Assembly: GCA_009929055.1 (NCBI GenBank)
Contig: SABI01000084.1
Coordinates: forward strand, 1-9,822
Origin: Spirochaetia bacterium
GTDB taxonomy: Bacteria; Spirochaetota; Spirochaetia; Sphaerochaetales; Sphaerochaetaceae
DNA length: 9,822 nt
Direction of reading: 5' to 3'
Positions within the stretch are counted from its first letter, which is position 1, and the number at the start of each line of letters is the position of its first letter. The position numbers and the translations under genes were made by a program. The notes beneath the pieces are model-generated. The model saw only the letters and a program-made list of their open reading frames with translations. It made no database searches and was not told the origin of the DNA. Of this stretch, positions 1 through 6,608 are shown one piece after another.

Positions 1-316
1 TGAAAAAGGACTTGCCGAATGCCGCGCTGTCATTGCATATTACATGAACAATGCTCGAATTATTCGTCAAGGTTTATTAAAACTAGGTCTTGAAGTAACA
101 GGTGGAGATAATGCCCCATACCTGTGGGTGAAAGCTCCAGGAAACCTCACTTCATGGCAATTCTTTGATAAACTACTTAATGAGTGCCAAGTGATAGTCA
201 CTCCAGGCTCAGGGTTTGGTCCCGCTGGAGAAGGATATATACGAATAAGTTCATTTGGCCATGTTGAGAATATTGAAAAAGCAGTAGAGAGCATTGTGAA
301 AAATTTGGCTGTGTGA
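1..316 (+). CDS. dapL: LL-diaminopimelate aminotransferase, C-terminal part (5' end outside window)
   Basis: This PLP enzyme converts tetrahydrodipicolinate plus glutamate directly to LL-diaminopimelate, bypassing the succinylase or acetylase branches of lysine synthesis. Only the last 104 residues are visible, read in the frame that starts at base 2 with no stop codon before 314-316. The segments DNAPYLWVKAPG, TSWQFFDKLL, TPGSGFGPAGEGYIRIS and the FGHVEN tail match the small C-terminal domain of DapL closely. The Arg in GYIRIS corresponds to the substrate-carboxylate Arg of class I/II aminotransferases. The PLP lysine lies upstream of the window. The internal ATG at 44 is not a credible start, because the reading frame and family similarity continue upstream to the edge. 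lysA follows after only 11 bases, so the two are probably co-transcribed. Confident as DapL; a related class I aminotransferase is the only realistic alternative. Confidence 0.93.
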   Translation, partial: EKGLAECRAVIAYYMNNARIIRQGLLKLGLEVTGGDNAPYLWVKAPGNLTSWQFFDKLLNECQVIVTPGSGFGPAGEGYIRISSFGHVENIEKAVESIVKNLAV

Positions 317-327
317 GGAAAGAGAAA

Positions 328-1569
328 ATGAGTGAAAAAAAATTACCGCTATCTCCAGATGAGATGGCAAAGTTAGCCTATAGTAAAGAGACCCCTTTTC
401 ACCTCTATGATGAAAAAGGAATACGAGAAAATGCTCGAGCTTTTAACAAAGCCTTCTCATGGATTCATGAATTTAAGAATTACTATGCAGTAAAAGCATG
501 TCCTAATCCTGCTATTCTTCAAATTATGAAAGAAGAAGGCTTCGGAGCAGATTGTTCATCTTACCCAGAATTACTTCTAGCACAAAAGGTTGGTATCACA
601 GGTGAAGATATTATGTTCACCAGTAATGATACCCCATCTTCAGAGTTTATAGCTGCAAAAAAAATGAATGCTGTTATTAACCTTGATGACATCACCCATA
701 TTGAAACACTTTATAAGAGTGCTGGTATGCCAGAATTAATCTCATTTCGTTATAACCCTGGTCCAGAGAGGACAGGGAATGCCATTATTGGAAACCCAAT
801 AGAGGCAAAATATGGGGTGAGAACCGATCAATTGGTTGAGTGTTATGTTAAAGCGAAAGCACTCGGGGCAACTCGCTTTGCCCTCCATACAATGGTTGCT
901 TCAAATGAATTAGATGGCTCCTATATTGTAGAGACAGCAAGAATGCTCTTTACCCAAGCTCTTCGCATCTATGAAGAAACAGGTATCATCATTGAATTTG
1001 TTAACCTAGGAGGAGGAATTGGAATTCCTTATAGACCTAGTGAACAAGCAATGGATTTTGATATGGTCAGTAGTGGAATTAAAAATATCTATGAGGAAAT
1101 GATTAAAGGGACAGCCCTTGATCCACTAAGAATAGTTTTTGAATGTGGGAGAATGGCAAGTGGCCCATTTGGCTACCTTGTTTCAAAAGTACTCCATGTT
1201 ACAAGTAAATACAAAGAATATGTGGGACTCGATGCAAGTATGGCAAACCTTATGAGACCAGCCTTATATGGCTCTTATCATCACATAACAGTAGTGAACA
1301 AAGAAGATGAAGAGGCAGACCACCTTTATGATGTCACAGGAAGTTTGTGTGAGAATAACGATAAATTTGCAATCGATCGAGCACTTCCAGAAGTAGAAAT
1401 AGGGGATGTTGTTGTAATCCATGATACTGGGGCACACGGCCACTCCATGGGATTCAATTATAACAGTAAACTTAGATCTGCTGAATACCTTCTTAAAGAA
1501 GATAAGAGTGTTCAATTGATTAGAAGAGCTGAAACAATTGATGATCTATTTGCGACTTTAAATTATTAA
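328..1569 (+). CDS. lysA: Diaminopimelate decarboxylase (divergent LysA subtype)
   Basis: This PLP enzyme decarboxylates meso-diaminopimelate to L-lysine, the last step of the pathway. It is 413 residues from the ATG at 328, which has GAGGAAAG (315-322) five bases upstream. An in-frame GTG at 313 overlaps the dapL stop, but that reading would place the ribosome site inside the gene, so ATG is preferred. It has the alanine-racemase-like barrel of fold-type III enzymes: the PLP lysine in YYAVKA (K56), the glycine loop NLGGGIG (about 226-232) and the C-terminal active-site stretch SLCENNDKF (about 339-347) with C341. The tail HDTGAHGHSMGFNYN (about 365-379) replaces the usual GAYG..M.S.YN form. 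The phosphate-side motif reads FECGR (271-275) where classical LysA has EPGR. This variant resembles the LysA-like proteins of many Clostridia. The adjacent dapL supports the role; a related amino-acid decarboxylase cannot be fully excluded. Confidence 0.9.
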   Translation: MSEKKLPLSPDEMAKLAYSKETPFHLYDEKGIRENARAFNKAFSWIHEFKNYYAVKACPNPAILQIMKEEGFGADCSSYPELLLAQKVGITGEDIMFTSNDTPSSEFIAAKKMNAVINLDDITHIETLYKSAGMPELISFRYNPGPERTGNAIIGNPIEAKYGVRTDQLVECYVKAKALGATRFALHTMVASNELDGSYIVETARMLFTQALRIYEETGIIIEFVNLGGGIGIPYRPSEQAMDFDMVSSGIKNIYEEMIKGTALDPLRIVFECGRMASGPFGYLVSKVLHVTSKYKEYVGLDASMANLMRPALYGSYHHITVVNKEDEEADHLYDVTGSLCENNDKFAIDRALPEVEIGDVVVIHDTGAHGHSMGFNYNSKLRSAEYLLKEDKSVQLIRRAETIDDLFATLNY

Positions 1570-1592
1570 GAAACTTAAATGAGGGGAAGATT

Positions 1593-2018
1593 TTGCAACA
1601 TATCTATACACAGAGAGTCTACTATAGCGACACCGATGCAGGTGGTATCATGTATCATGCTCGGTATCTCGATTTCGCAGAACATGCAAGAACAGAATTT
1701 GTTCGAGAAGTAGCCTCTCTTCATAATAAAGAAACTCCCCTGTTACAAGCTAATGAGGTGGGTTTTGTGGTAAAAAGCATTCATGTTGAGTACCACAGTC
1801 CCTCTTTTTTAGATGACTTTCTCACCGTAAAAAGTAGCGTTACTCAATTAAAACGCTTTAGTATTACATTAAGACAATCAATCTTTAGAGATGAAATAGA
1901 AGTTGCAACTCTCATAGTGAGAGCTGCAGCTGTCAGTTTAAAAACGTATAAAGTTATCCCCTTAGAATCTTGGTTTAGTGAATCCTTAGGGGAATATATG
2001 ACTCCTAAGGAGCAATAG
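1593..2018 (+). CDS. YbgC-like acyl-CoA thioesterase (hot-dog fold)
   Basis: This 141-residue cytoplasmic protein belongs to the 4-hydroxybenzoyl-CoA thioesterase/YbgC family, which hydrolyses acyl-CoA thioesters. The diagnostic stretch is near the N-terminus: YYSDTDAGGIMYHARYLDF (about 10-28), with catalytic Asp15 and the YHA..Y that follows, then the helix FAEHARTEF. The length is normal for a single hot-dog domain. It starts with TTG at 1593, supported by GAGGGG (1581-1586) six bases upstream; no ATG fits better. It begins 23 bases after lysA, so it is probably the third gene of the dapL-lysA unit, although thioesterase and lysine synthesis have no obvious link. No tol-pal genes, the usual ybgC partners in proteobacteria, are present, so physiological substrate and role are open. 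Its last codons overlap the convergent lipoprotein gene. Confidence 0.9.
   Translation: MQHIYTQRVYYSDTDAGGIMYHARYLDFAEHARTEFVREVASLHNKETPLLQANEVGFVVKSIHVEYHSPSFLDDFLTVKSSVTQLKRFSITLRQSIFRDEIEVATLIVRAAAVSLKTYKVIPLESWFSESLGEYMTPKEQ
1983..2011. other. Hairpin spanning the tail-to-tail gene overlap
   Basis: TCCTTAGG (1983-1990) is the exact inverted complement of CCTAAGGA (2004-2011). Two further inner pairs (G1991-T2003 wobble and G1992-C2002) give a 10-bp stem with a nine-base loop in either transcript. It lies inside the last codons of the thioesterase gene and covers the stop codon of the convergent lipoprotein gene (2005-2007), ending just before the thioesterase stop (2016-2018). Neither side has a T-tract, so it is not a canonical intrinsic terminator. 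It may protect 3' ends or reduce read-through; the function is inferred. Confidence 0.5.
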
Positions 2019-3030
2019 TAGGGGTGACCTCTATCACAACATCTATTGAAGCAGATCCTAGGGCAATACTACTCTCCTTTTTTACTACCACCACATCATA
2101 ACGAGTTGTTCCCCCAAGGGCACTGTTCACACTTAAGACGTGAGAAGTTGAACTTGGATCAACGACTCCATCAACATACCAGATGTAATTGTAGGCACTT
2201 TCATCATCTCCACTAGGAGTTGTTATCGAGTAGGTAAGACTCAATTCTTGCCCAACGGTGAGGGTTCCTGCAGTTCTAGTGATAGAGCCCATTACTGGAG
2301 GGAATCTATTATCGGTGATGGTCAAATTCACTCCATTAATAATTTTACCAATAACAAGATTAATATTGGCACTACTACTTGTTCCTGCAATGATCCGAAC
2401 ACTTTCACTAAAACCGGCTATTCGTACTCCTTGACTCATTAATGAAGCTTCAACTCGATAGAATCCAGCTGCTAGAGTTGCACTCAAACTTCCATCTCCA
2501 TTACTCATATCACTTGCTACAGTTGTTCCACTTACTTCACCATTACTTTCATCATAGATTGTAACACTAAATGTGCTAGTCGTTTCTACTTGAGAACTCT
2601 CCCATTCAAAGGTGAGGCTTAGTGTACCATCACCTGCTACTTCTACTAAAGGTAGGTCAATTGTGTTTTGATTTTTCACAATATAGGTAGAGACTTCTCC
2701 ACTAGCGATAACTTTATTAGAACTGTTGTGCGCTGATGCACTAAAAGTCCAATTACCTACCAAAAGATTGTTAAAAGTAATTGATGAGTTTGAACTCGTT
2801 GTTGAAGAAAGTGTTACTCCATTAGGACCAACTCCACTAATTGTGTAACTAGTGATATCGAGGGCTGAAGCATCTGGTAAGATTGTCCTACTTAATAACC
2901 TTTCTTCGGCTGCTAGCCTTATTGTAACAGAACCTCGTGATGTTAAAGACTCTTGATCACATCCTACAAAAGAGAAAGTAATCATGGAGATAAGGGTTAA
3001 GAGAAGAAGTGAGTTAAAAACGTGTTTCAT
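2005..3030 (-). CDS. Putative modular beta-rich lipoprotein
   Basis: This 341-residue exported protein has no specific function I can assign. The N-terminus is a lipoprotein signal: MKHVFNS, a hydrophobic run (about 8-21), then FVGC with the lipidated Cys at 24, a loose lipobox typical of spirochaetes. The mature part looks like three beta-sandwich modules. Module one (about 34-130) carries SRTILPD and YTISGVGPNG. Module two (about 136-228) carries LAAGFYRVEASL and AGFSESVRI. Module three (about 245-336) has the PKD/Ig-like YIWYVDG. Modules one and two share a layout of LxxG(W/F) strand, then a short strand, then a conserved tail, which suggests duplication. It is rich in Ser and Thr. The start at 3030 has a perfect AGGAGG (3036-3041) five bases upstream. 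It lies 78 bases downstream of tcdA on the same strand and may be in that operon or have its own promoter. A surface or periplasmic location is inferred. Confidence 0.75.
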   Translation of the reverse strand: MKHVFNSLLLLTLISMITFSFVGCDQESLTSRGSVTIRLAAEERLLSRTILPDASALDITSYTISGVGPNGVTLSSTTSSNSSITFNNLLVGNWTFSASAHNSSNKVIASGEVSTYIVKNQNTIDLPLVEVAGDGTLSLTFEWESSQVETTSTFSVTIYDESNGEVSGTTVASDMSNGDGSLSATLAAGFYRVEASLMSQGVRIAGFSESVRIIAGTSSSANINLVIGKIINGVNLTITDNRFPPVMGSITRTAGTLTVGQELSLTYSITTPSGDDESAYNYIWYVDGVVDPSSTSHVLSVNSALGGTTRYDVVVVKKESSIALGSASIDVVIEVTPTIAP

Positions 3031-3039
3031 ATAATCCTC

Positions 3040-3076
3040 CTAGTAATAGTTGTCAGCTAGTAATTGTGTTCTGACA
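3040..3076 (-). repeat. Inverted and direct short repeats in the lipoprotein gene leader
   Basis: The 78-base spacer between tcdA and the lipoprotein gene holds TGTCAG (3051-3056) and CTGACA (3071-3076), a 6-bp stem with a 14-base loop. It also holds a direct repeat CTAGTAAT at 3040-3047 and 3057-3064. On the minus strand the hairpin would lie ten bases ahead of the ribosome site (3036-3041). It could modulate translation or mark a binding site, but such short matches may be chance in AT-rich DNA. I see no convincing -35/-10 pair here. Confidence 0.3.
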
Positions 3077-3108
3077 TGCTTATTACGGAAGAGAAACTTT
3101 TTTTGCTT

Positions 3109-3858
3109 CTAATTACTAAGAGTTTTTATAACATGGTGGGCAAGGGTGAGACCAAATAAGCCTGTAACGGTTGAAAGAGAACCAAGAACTCTTCTTTCTC
3201 TTCCCTTTTCTAGGAGTTGTTCATTTAGTGATGGCTCTATTTCTTCATTAGCTTCTTTATACTCATACTCTACTTTTTCACTTGAAAACACAGCATCAAT
3301 TCCTCGACCAACTCCTCTTCTCTTTAAACGATTTCTCACAGTTTTAGCTAGGCTACATGTGTGAGTGTCCATAAGATCGGCAATCTGGATATTAGTTGCT
3401 TCTTTTTTAAGAGCTGCCCCCATCGAACTTATGCACCTAATATTATGGGTATATGCATATTCTAATAGAGCTACTTTTGGGTTAAGAGAATCTATTGCAT
3501 CGATAAGAAAATCTGATCGTTCACTACATATTTCATCAAAAGTCTCCTCTTGGGCAAAGAGGGGAAAGACTCTTACATTGCACTTACTATTAATATCTAA
3601 TATTCTCTTCTTTGCTACATCTACTTTTAATTCCCCAATAGTTGAGTTAAGGGCAAAGAGTTGTCTATTTATATTAGTTATTCCTACTGTATCAAAGTCT
3701 ACTAGGGTAAACGTTTCAATTCCACTACGAGCAAGGGCTTCAAGGGCATATGAACCCACAGCCCCAAGGCCAACAATAATGATGTGAGAATCTTGTAATG
3801 TTTTAAACTTTTTTTCACCGATTAATCGATGAGTTCTGGAAAATTGAGGATAACTCAT
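3109..3858 (-). CDS. tcdA: tRNA threonylcarbamoyladenosine dehydratase (ThiF/E1-like)
   Basis: TcdA (also CsdL/YgdL) uses ATP to cyclise t6A37 to ct6A in tRNAs that read ANN codons. The protein has 249 residues, the expected size. It opens with FSRTHRLIGEKKFKTLQDS, typical of the family. A Rossmann ATP site follows, GLGAVGS (30-36), then the acidic LVDFD (52-56), the NINRQ motif (62-66) with Arg65, the E1-type lysine in GELKVD (K78) and DAID (120-123). The segment after CSLAKTVRNRLKRRGV (about 168-183) and the C-terminal GSLSTVTGLFGLTLAHHVI fit TcdA rather than the sulfur-carrier adenylyltransferases ThiF or MoeB; no CxxC zinc pairs are present, which also argues against those. The start at 3858 has GGAG (3867-3870) eight bases upstream. 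Its first 44 bases overlap the end of the upstream TatD-like gene, so the two are translationally close. Cytoplasmic. Confidence 0.93.
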   Translation of the reverse strand: MSYPQFSRTHRLIGEKKFKTLQDSHIIIVGLGAVGSYALEALARSGIETFTLVDFDTVGITNINRQLFALNSTIGELKVDVAKKRILDINSKCNVRVFPLFAQEETFDEICSERSDFLIDAIDSLNPKVALLEYAYTHNIRCISSMGAALKKEATNIQIADLMDTHTCSLAKTVRNRLKRRGVGRGIDAVFSSEKVEYEYKEANEEIEPSLNEQLLEKGRERRVLGSLSTVTGLFGLTLAHHVIKTLSN

Positions 3859-4513
3859 GCATCTGCTCCACTAAAATAGTATGTGCAATATTTTTTTTAT
3901 CCTCATACCAGCGATAGTGGTCTTGAAGAAGCTTTTCATATTGATGTTCATTATCCCTAGTATAATCAGTTTCTAAAAGGATGGGAATATTTAGCTCATC
4001 TATTCTTCTATTTAGCTTCATCTCTTTTTGCCACACTCGTGGTCCTATACAGACATATACCCCTTTATTAAAAAGTTCATGTGCTGTCTCTACACTCCCA
4101 GTATAGTGATGGATAATCATAGTGATCTTTCCTTTACCTAAAGTAAAGATTTCTTCCATCAACTCAAAGGAGGCATTGACATGAAACACTATTGGTCTTT
4201 TATAGAAGATAGCAAGGGAGGTGAGTGAGTGTACTACTTCAAGTTGTTTCTCTAATGAAACAAGAGAAATGAGATTCTTATCGATTCCTACTTCCCCAAT
4301 ATAACCTAGAGAATCTATTTTTAGGTGACGCTCAATAATTTGTATAATGTCATCACTATTCTCTTCATAGAGATACCCATACCCATGATAGTGCCTTTTA
4401 TCTTGTTTATAGAGGGGATATTCAGAGACACGAGTTGTTGCATACCAATAAGTATCTATATTAGAAGAGTCAAAGGGGAGGGTGATGTGGCGATGGAAAT
4501 CAATCATATACAT
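3815..4513 (-). CDS. TatD-family metal-dependent hydrolase
   Basis: This 232-residue protein is a TIM-barrel metal hydrolase of the TatD family, whose members act as DNases or as poorly defined phosphoesterases. The metal ligands can be followed: DFHRH (H7, H9), GEVGID (E74), FHVNA (H111), the pair HHYTGS (H135/H136) and LLETDYT (D183). It is somewhat shorter than typical TatD (about 255-265) and diverges in the stretch after the HxH, so it is probably a TatD-like paralogue rather than TatD itself. The ATG at 4513 gives MYMIDFHRH; ATG at 4507 is equally compatible. The only strong ribosome site, AAAGGGAG (4532-4539), is 18 bases upstream of the first ATG, unusually far. tcdA follows with a 44-base overlap. 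The function is not implied by the neighbours, and the real substrate is unknown. Confidence 0.8.
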   Translation of the reverse strand: MYMIDFHRHITLPFDSSNIDTYWYATTRVSEYPLYKQDKRHYHGYGYLYEENSDDIIQIIERHLKIDSLGYIGEVGIDKNLISLVSLEKQLEVVHSLTSLAIFYKRPIVFHVNASFELMEEIFTLGKGKITMIIHHYTGSVETAHELFNKGVYVCIGPRVWQKEMKLNRRIDELNIPILLETDYTRDNEHQYEKLLQDHYRWYEDKKNIAHTILVEQMHELSSIFQNSSINR

Positions 4514-4546
4514 TGATTCTATAAATAGAGACTCCCTTTAGCAAGA

Positions 4547-4552
4547 GTTATA
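4547..4552 (-). promoter_or_regulatory. Possible -10 element for the TatD-like/tcdA unit
   Basis: TATAAC on the minus strand lies in the 103-base divergent spacer, upstream of AAAGGGAG (4532-4539). I find no good -35 hexamer at the right distance, so this is a weak assignment based on position and one hexamer. Confidence 0.25.
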
Positions 4553-4580
4553 TCTTCCCCTTTTTCTTTATCTCCATCTT

Positions 4581-4606
4581 TGATACACTACACCCCTTAA
4601 AGGAGG
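4581..4606 (+). promoter_or_regulatory. Possible extended -10 and strong ribosome binding site of the unrecognised gene
   Basis: TGATACACT (4581-4589) resembles an extended -10 element (TG, one base, then TACACT), without a recognisable -35. It is followed by AAAGGAGG (4599-4606), ten bases before the ATG at 4617. The ribosome site is convincing and fixes the start; the promoter is tentative and would leave only a very short leader. Confidence 0.35.
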
Positions 4607-4616
4607 CTGTAATAGC

Positions 4617-5426
4617 ATGCCAGTATTTATTAGAAACTTTTCACTTTCTCATATTGTCAAAGAGGGACAACTCGACTCAGAAATATTAATGGATTTATAT
4701 AAGAATTCTGCATGGCGTCATGCTCATGGAGCTATGTATATGGTGAATGAAGGGAAAAACAATCTACAGTTTATTTTTAGAGCAATTAAAGAGGGCGAAG
4801 ATATTCGTATCCTAGGTACCGATACCCATTACAGAGGAAAGTGCATATGGAATGCCCTCCCATTCTTTAATATGACAGATAAAGAAGCTGATGTGTTATC
4901 AGCAACTATAGCAATAACCAATAATGACCAAAGTGCAGTATGTGTAACTCATCTCATGAATGCAGCAGTTCTCCCTGAACTAGAGCAAGGGGCAACTATT
5001 GAAATGCAAGTGGTTGGATTTCCCCTCCTTATTGAAAGCTATGAAAGTAGGGAAGATTTTGAAAAAACTTATACAAGTGAAGATGAATCATCTCCTTGGC
5101 CCCTATTGATGGGAGATCAAAAGATTCTTCCCTTAAATTTCATGCTTGCACATGATCCTGACATTAGTGAAGAGAAAAGAGCTCAACAAGAAAATACAGA
5201 TGTAATACTTCTTGCTTCTGTTGTCCTTGATGTAGAGCGAAAAGAGGGGTTGAAGGATGGCACCTACTTTAATGTAGCTACTGTTATGTGTGAATTTGGC
5301 CACTTAGAACTCATCTATAGTGATGAAATGGTCACTAGTGAAGTAAAGAAAGGATCGTATATCGTCTGTAGTGCAATTCTTCATGCAGATGTAGCCCTTG
5401 GAGAGTATGAGAACTGGGTTGAATAA
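4617..5426 (+). CDS. Protein of unknown function, possible OB-like C-terminal domain
   Basis: I do not recognise this 269-residue protein. It has no signal peptide and no long hydrophobic run, so it is probably cytoplasmic, and it is acidic. The N-terminal half contains SAWRHAHGAMYMV (about 31-43), strand-like segments such as NLQFIFRAIKEG, the motif RGKCIWNALPFF (73-84) and a Cys in SAVCVTH. A linker rich in Glu, Asp and Ser (about 141-160) separates it from the rest. The C-terminal part (about 195-265) alternates strands: VILLASVVLDVERKE, then FNVATVMCEFGHLELIYSDEMV, then KKGSYIVCSAILHADV. That pattern resembles an OB-like barrel, but this is inference from the hydrophobic pattern only. The gene stands alone between two divergent or convergent neighbours, with its own promoter region and a strong ribosome site. 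Codon use looks like its neighbours, so recent transfer is not indicated. Confidence 0.8.
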   Translation: MPVFIRNFSLSHIVKEGQLDSEILMDLYKNSAWRHAHGAMYMVNEGKNNLQFIFRAIKEGEDIRILGTDTHYRGKCIWNALPFFNMTDKEADVLSATIAITNNDQSAVCVTHLMNAAVLPELEQGATIEMQVVGFPLLIESYESREDFEKTYTSEDESSPWPLLMGDQKILPLNFMLAHDPDISEEKRAQQENTDVILLASVVLDVERKEGLKDGTYFNVATVMCEFGHLELIYSDEMVTSEVKKGSYIVCSAILHADVALGEYENWVE

Positions 5427-5443
5427 TACCCATAAACAAAGAC

Positions 5444-5461
5444 ACCTCCCAAAAGGGAGGT
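5444..5461. terminator. Hairpin between convergent genes, probable terminator for msrBA
   Basis: ACCTCCC (5444-5450), loop AAAA, GGGAGGT (5455-5461) form a perfect 7-bp stem with a tetraloop. On the minus strand it follows the msrBA stop by about 31 bases and is followed by the U-rich GTCTTTGTTT, which fits an intrinsic terminator. On the plus strand, 17 bases after the unknown gene's stop, there is no T-tract, so it would act weakly in that direction. Confidence 0.7.
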
Positions 5462-5492
5462 ATCGACGTATAGTATGGGTGGTCGTGTTTCG

Positions 5493-6515
5493 TTAAAACC
5501 TTTTTGTATACGAATGGCAGTAAGGAGTAGAACCCTTATTCGTATAGTAATCTTGATGGTAATCTTCAGCTTCATAAAACACTTTTCTTGGCCTTACTTG
5601 AGTTGCTATCTTATATCCTTTATCTTCAAGGATCGTTAAGAGCTTTATTGCTGAGTCATACTCATTTCTACTTCCATAAAAAATTGCTGATAAATACTGG
5701 TTACCAATGTCAGGACCTTGCCCATTAGCTTGGGTTGGGTCGTGAATCTCTAAGAAATACTTGGTAATCTCTTCATAAGAGATTTCAAGAGGATTATAGA
5801 GGACCTCTACTGCTTCTAAGTGCCCTGTTGAATGGGTGAGTACTTCTTGATAAGTGGGGTTTATAGTAGAACCACCACTGTATCCACTTTTTACATCATA
5901 TACCCCATCTAAACTTTCCATAAGGTATTCAACTCCCCAAAAACATCCCCCTGCAAAGACGGCTCTTGCAACAGGAGGGCCACTTCTAAAATCCATGCTA
6001 ATTGAATTAACACAGTGTCTTGTATTTTTGTCAGTAAATCCTTCATTAAGAAATACGTGTCCTAGGTGTCCACCGCAGGTGGAACAGACAATTTCAGTCC
6101 TTAATCCATCAGGATCTGCATGGCGAGTAACGGCGCCTGGAAGCTCATCATCAAAGCTAGGCCAACCACAATTTGAGTCGAATTTATCATCACTCACATA
6201 GAGTGGGGCATCACAAAGTTGACAGTAGTAGGTACCTACTTCTTTATTATCAGTATATTCCCCTACAAACGCCCTTTCTGTCCCTTTTTGTAGTATCACA
6301 TATGCCTCTTTGGCAGTTAATTCATTCTTTAACTCATCGCTAAGAGGAACAAATGGATATTTCTTTTCTAGTGATTCATTCATCGTAACCTCACTTACGT
6401 CCCCTTTCTCTTTTACCTCTTTTTTTCCTGAAGCAAAAAGAATAAAAGGTAGACTTAATAACAGTAGCATAAAAAATAATTTTTGGTGTGTATTGCTCAT
6501 AAACATCCTTTTCAT
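5493..6515 (-). CDS. msrBA: Exported MsrB-MsrA bifunctional methionine sulfoxide reductase
   Basis: This fusion reduces both stereoisomers of methionine sulfoxide: MsrB acts on the R form and MsrA on the S form. The N-terminal hydrophobic stretch (about 13-27) ends in LFASGKKE, a likely signal peptide cut near ASG; no lipobox Cys is present, so it is probably secreted to the periplasm. MsrB (about 65-176) has the zinc pairs CQLC (98, 101) and CSTC (144, 147) and the catalytic Cys168 in TRHCVNSIS. MsrA (about 183-340) has catalytic Cys191 in GGCFWG and a recycling Cys333 near the C-terminus. The order MsrB then MsrA is the reverse of Neisseria PilB. The first ATG (6515) has a weak ribosome site; ATG at 6500 has AAAAGGA (6506-6512) five bases upstream and is probably the true start, giving 335 residues. 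No thioredoxin-like or CcdA-like partner is adjacent. A terminator hairpin follows. Confidence 0.93.
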   Translation of the reverse strand: MKRMFMSNTHQKLFFMLLLLSLPFILFASGKKEVKEKGDVSEVTMNESLEKKYPFVPLSDELKNELTAKEAYVILQKGTERAFVGEYTDNKEVGTYYCQLCDAPLYVSDDKFDSNCGWPSFDDELPGAVTRHADPDGLRTEIVCSTCGGHLGHVFLNEGFTDKNTRHCVNSISMDFRSGPPVARAVFAGGCFWGVEYLMESLDGVYDVKSGYSGGSTINPTYQEVLTHSTGHLEAVEVLYNPLEISYEEITKYFLEIHDPTQANGQGPDIGNQYLSAIFYGSRNEYDSAIKLLTILEDKGYKIATQVRPRKVFYEAEDYHQDYYTNKGSTPYCHSYTKRF

Positions 6516-6608
6516 AATGAAAACATCTTCATAATTTCACACGCACCACCATACTTATTACTACTAACATAAGCATTCTCGAATAAATCGGCTAGATATA
6601 CTCTCCTC

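Noticed and set aside
313..327. GTG start for lysA overlapping the dapL stop
   Set aside because: The ribosome site GAGGAAAG would then lie inside the gene, while ATG at 328 is perfectly spaced from it.
3365..3787. Plus-strand frame of 140 codons
   Set aside because: It is antisense to tcdA, which has full family motifs; no ribosome site or homology.
5854..6201. Plus-strand frame of 115 codons
   Set aside because: It is antisense to the MsrB-MsrA coding region, whose catalytic motifs fix the true strand.
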